NCBI GenBank assembly: GCA_905250125.1
Contig: CAJNOL010001257.1
Coordinates: forward strand, 1 to 64,000
Origin: Rotaria sordida
Taxonomy: Eukaryota > Rotifera > Eurotatoria > Philodinida > Philodinidae
Direction: 5' to 3'
Length of the DNA stretch: 64,000 nucleotides
In this document: one piece after another, positions 61,300 to 64,000 of the stretch
Numbering within the stretch: position 1 is the stretch's first letter
How the letters are laid out: each line of letters starts with the position of its first letter
The notes under the pieces: generated by a model
Told to the model about the DNA's origin: nothing
What the model saw: the letters and a program-made list of their open reading frames with translations, nothing else
The model's database searches: none
Translations under genes and position numbers: made by a program

Positions 61300-62843
61300 C
61301 ACTACTTGCCAAAAGTATCTCTCCTCTCGGATCTCAGTCACGATATCAGCTGTAGGTCTGAAAACTAGTGTACATATAGTTCTCGATGAATGCTGATCAG
61401 CGATACCATCTGCATCTCGATTGCCTGAAGTATAAGAAAGTTATAATGTATGCGGTCTATCTTCACTGTGGACTTCATAACTCAGGAACGGAAAGACTTT
61501 AGAGATCGGAATCGGTTTCATTATGTAGTTCTGCTCTTTGACTATCTGTGGTAAAAGTTTCATCGAAATTCAATGAGTCGTTGTGAAGCTAGAACCATTT
61601 TACTGTAAGTATCAATATATGGCAAACCCGACCTATCCCATTGTGTACTTCATAAATCAGTGAAAGTTCAACAGATCGACTTCAAACGTACAGGAGAGGT
61701 TGCTCCACAGACCCTTATTGTTTTCTGAAAATTTCAGACTTATATCACATACTAGAGAGAAATGGCACTATGCACAAGTTCCAGATGTTGTCATAGGTCT
61801 AGCTACTCGGATACTCAAGCAATTGGCCTCATCTTTTGGGTACATAACTAACACATAAGGGAGCACAATTCTACCAAAAAAAAGTTAAAAAGTTCACCAG
61901 GTACCATGGAAAACAAGACATAAACTTTTTATAATGAATTTTTCTCTCATTCTGACAGAGCTGAAGAAGAAAGGGAGTGAAAGTGTGGATTCGTATCTCT
62001 TGCACAATCACATACCAATTTTCACCCATACTCTTGCTCCCATACATACTCTGATTCACCATCATGATGGAAACTATCAGAAGACCCTCGAGAGAGTTGA
62101 ATTAGATAGATAAATGCTTTTAAATTCTTCTGTATATCGAACATAGTATCCTCACAAGTTCATTTTGACACCGTTATCTTGAGAGTGGGACAGTAAGAGA
62201 AAAATTGACCATAAAAAGTTTATGTCTTGTTTTCCATGGTACCTGGTGAATTTTTTAACTTCTTTTTGGTAGAATTGTGCGCCCTTATGTGTTAGTTATG
62301 TACCCAAAAAATAAGGCCAATTGCTTGAGTATCCGAGTAGCTAGACCTATGACAACATCTGGAACTTGTGCATAGTGCCATTTCTCTCTAGTATGTGATA
62401 TAAGTCTGAAATTTTCAGAAAACAATAAGGGTCTGTGGAGCAACCTCTCCTGTACGTTTGAAGTCGATCTGTTGAACTTTCACTGATTTATGAAGTACAC
62501 AATGGGATAGGTCGGGTTTGCCATATATTGATACTTACAGTAAAATGGTTCTAGCTTCACAACGACTCATTGAATTTCGATGAAACTTTTACCACAGATA
62601 GTCAAAGAGCAGAACTACATAATGAAACCGATTCCGATCTCTAAAGTCTTCCCGTTCCTGAGTTATGAAGTCCACAGTGAAGATAGACCGCATACATTAT
62701 AACTTTCTTATACTTCAGGCAATCGAGATGCAGATGGTATCGCTGATCAGCATTCATCGAGAACTATATGTACACTAGTTTTCAGACCTACAGCTGATAT
62801 CGTGACTGAGATCCGAGAGGAGAGATACTTTTGACAAGTAGTG
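61300..62843. mobile_element. Large TA-flanked foldback with near-identical arms
   Basis: The arms at about 61300-61930 and 62214-62843 (about 630 bases each) are reverse complements with very few mismatches by eye, separated by a unique spacer of about 283 bases. The ends read CACTACTTGCCAAAAGTATC and its complement (one mismatch) and are bordered by TA on both sides, as in Tc1/mariner elements. No transposase frame exists; the frame at 61871-62065 merely crosses the arm-spacer boundary. Near-identity of the arms implies recent formation or conversion between them. Confidence 0.88.
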
Positions 62844-63365
62844 TATATATATATGATGCCCTACTTATCTTTCATTTTTTTTCTTTGTTCTTTATGGTCT
62901 ATATATTCTTTTTTGTCTCGTCCACTTGTCTGGATACACATTCTCTTCTGTCTCGTCGGAATTGTCATCTTTTCTTGACCCACTTTCATATCTTATTATA
63001 GTTTAAATTATTACTTTTTGTTAGTCGAATGTCACGAAAATGGGACCTTTTTGTATATGTCGAAGAAATTTGAAATAATAAGCCAATCAAATGGACTACA
63101 TATATATATGTGTAGTTTACTCTTTGCTCTATCCATAGATATATGAATGAAGATATAATAATAAAAACCAGAGGAGAACGAGCTAATAGAAAAAGGCAAT
63201 TTTTTCTGTCCGAGGGGAAGTGTAATGACAAAAGGGTCACGTGAAGTGAACCAAAGTTGGCGCTATTCAAACTGTAGTCCAAAATCCATACTTTACCATT
63301 TTTAGGTTATATGAAGTGAGCCAAGGTTGAGTCTATTAGTCCATATTATACCCATTTTATATATA
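62844..63365. other. Flank between foldback and minisatellite
   Basis: AT-rich sequence with (TA)n runs near 62844, 63102 and 63358. A GTGAAGTGAACCA-type word recurs at 63240, 63313 and 63781, on both sides of the following repeat, and may mark the ends of a larger element. No gene is supported. Confidence 0.4.
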
Positions 63366-63718
63366 TAGTACCCTGATACCGGAAGTGCCATCCCCATAAC
63401 AGAACAATAATACTCATAACCCGAAAGTGTCCTTCCCAAAAACAGAACAATAGTACTCACAACCCGGAAGTCCCATTCCCATAACAGAATACAATTGTTC
63501 TGTTATGGGAATGGTACTTCCGGCATCAAAATATCATTGTTCTGTTTTTGGAATGGCACTTCCGGGTTATGAGTACTATTATTCTGTTTTGGGAATGGCA
63601 CTTCCGGGTTGGAGTACTATTGTTCTGTTTTGGGAATGGCACTTCTAGGTTGTGAGTACTATTGTTCTGTTTTGAGAATGGCACTTCCGGGTCGTGAGCA
63701 CTATACTGTTCTGTTTTC
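63366..63718. repeat. 42-bp minisatellite that reverses orientation
   Basis: Units with consensus TGTTCTGTTTTGGGAATGGC followed by ACTTCCGGGTTGTGAGTACTAT. Roughly three units lie in the antisense direction (63366-63486), then about five in the sense direction (63493-63718), meeting at a short palindrome around ACAATTGTTCTGTTATGG (63489-63505). The array can form a large cruciform. The frame at 63609-63836 is produced by the repeat. Confidence 0.85.
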
Positions 63719-64000
63719 GAAAAAATGGTTCGATCGTGGTAAACTAAGGAGTCGCATTTTGATTGGTCGATTTTCTTTATATGAAGTGAACCACATTTCT
63801 TTGGTTAGCATGTTTGGCTCACTTGCTATGACCTGACAAAAGCTATATTGTCTTTTCAACTATCTTTATTTCAAACTACATCATTCTATTATAGTCACCA
63901 TCTTTTCCCCGGCGGCGAGTCAATCAACCGAAGAGAAAGAGAGAGCAAGAGAGAAAAAGAAAAAGGAATGCACACGTTACGCACATAGTTAAAGTAGAAT
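63719..64000. other. Window end, no gene seen
   Basis: A GC-richer patch (CCCCGGCGGCGAGTC) at about 63907-63922 followed by a GAGA-rich tract could belong to a promoter or 5'UTR beyond the window, but nothing here decides it. Confidence 0.3.

Noticed and set aside
61871-62065. Minus-strand ORF in the large foldback as a transposase
   Set aside because: It crosses from arm to spacer, is too short and lacks DDE-type motifs.
63366-63718. CRISPR-like array
   Set aside because: Units are contiguous tandem repeats with no unique spacers, and the array reverses orientation. The genome is eukaryotic.
63609-63836. Repetitive ORF in the 42-bp array
   Set aside because: The period is a multiple of three (42), which keeps a frame open. 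There is no start context or homologous pattern outside the array.

Overview
The window is AT-rich DNA from an animal, most likely a bdelloid rotifer. It has spliced genes with short GT..AG introns next to long ones, metazoan-only families (TNFAIP8/TIPE, an Asx-like PHD protein, an aminergic-type rhodopsin GPCR), a eukaryotic tRNA-His, CCCACA/TGTGGG-type telomere-like tracts, and many short inverted-repeat DNA elements. The bdelloid assignment is an inference from these traits; no marker sequence proves it.

Layout. 1-5.1 kb is a gene graveyard: an ADP-ribosylglycohydrolase pseudogene with three in-frame stops (2051-3319), a minus-strand gene remnant (4330-4780) abutting a telomere-like hairpin, and a frameshifted exon remnant (4895-5098). 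5-15.9 kb is gene-poor, with one defensin-like secreted peptide (7908-8162) and nested inverted repeats (13.8-14.8 kb). 15.9-18 kb holds a two-exon aminergic-type GPCR. 18.8-24.8 kb contains a TA-flanked foldback element that cuts a minus-strand ORF, and a small MITE. 24.9-26.9 kb has two convergent spliced genes, a TNFAIP8-family gene and an EF-hand gene, with polyA signals 5 bases apart. A tRNA-His follows at 28.6 kb and another foldback at 30.2-31.0 kb. 31.2-41.4 kb is minus-strand: a hypothetical ORF and a seven-exon Asx-like gene whose exon phases all agree. 45-46.6 kb carries a divergent phosphatidylinositol-phosphate kinase. 53-56.4 kb carries the most unusual gene: nine to ten 34-residue CxxC zinc-ribbon-like repeats that can be joined in phase by one intron to a PARP-like (H-Y-E) ADP-ribosyltransferase-type C-terminus. 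58.4-64 kb has a decayed Prp28/DDX23 N-terminal fragment, telomere-like hairpins, a 6-Cys secreted peptide, a TTAA-flanked element, a 1.54-kb foldback with about 630-bp near-identical arms, and a 42-bp minisatellite that reverses orientation.

The genes do not form an operon or pathway. Two themes recur. Genes are decaying in place, keeping splice sites and frame while gaining stops (2.0-3.3 kb and 58.4-58.8 kb). Non-autonomous inverted-repeat elements are abundant, several of them inside introns or truncating ORFs. The window also carries both an ADP-ribose eraser (pseudogene) and a candidate ADP-ribose writer (53-56.4 kb); any functional link between them is speculation.
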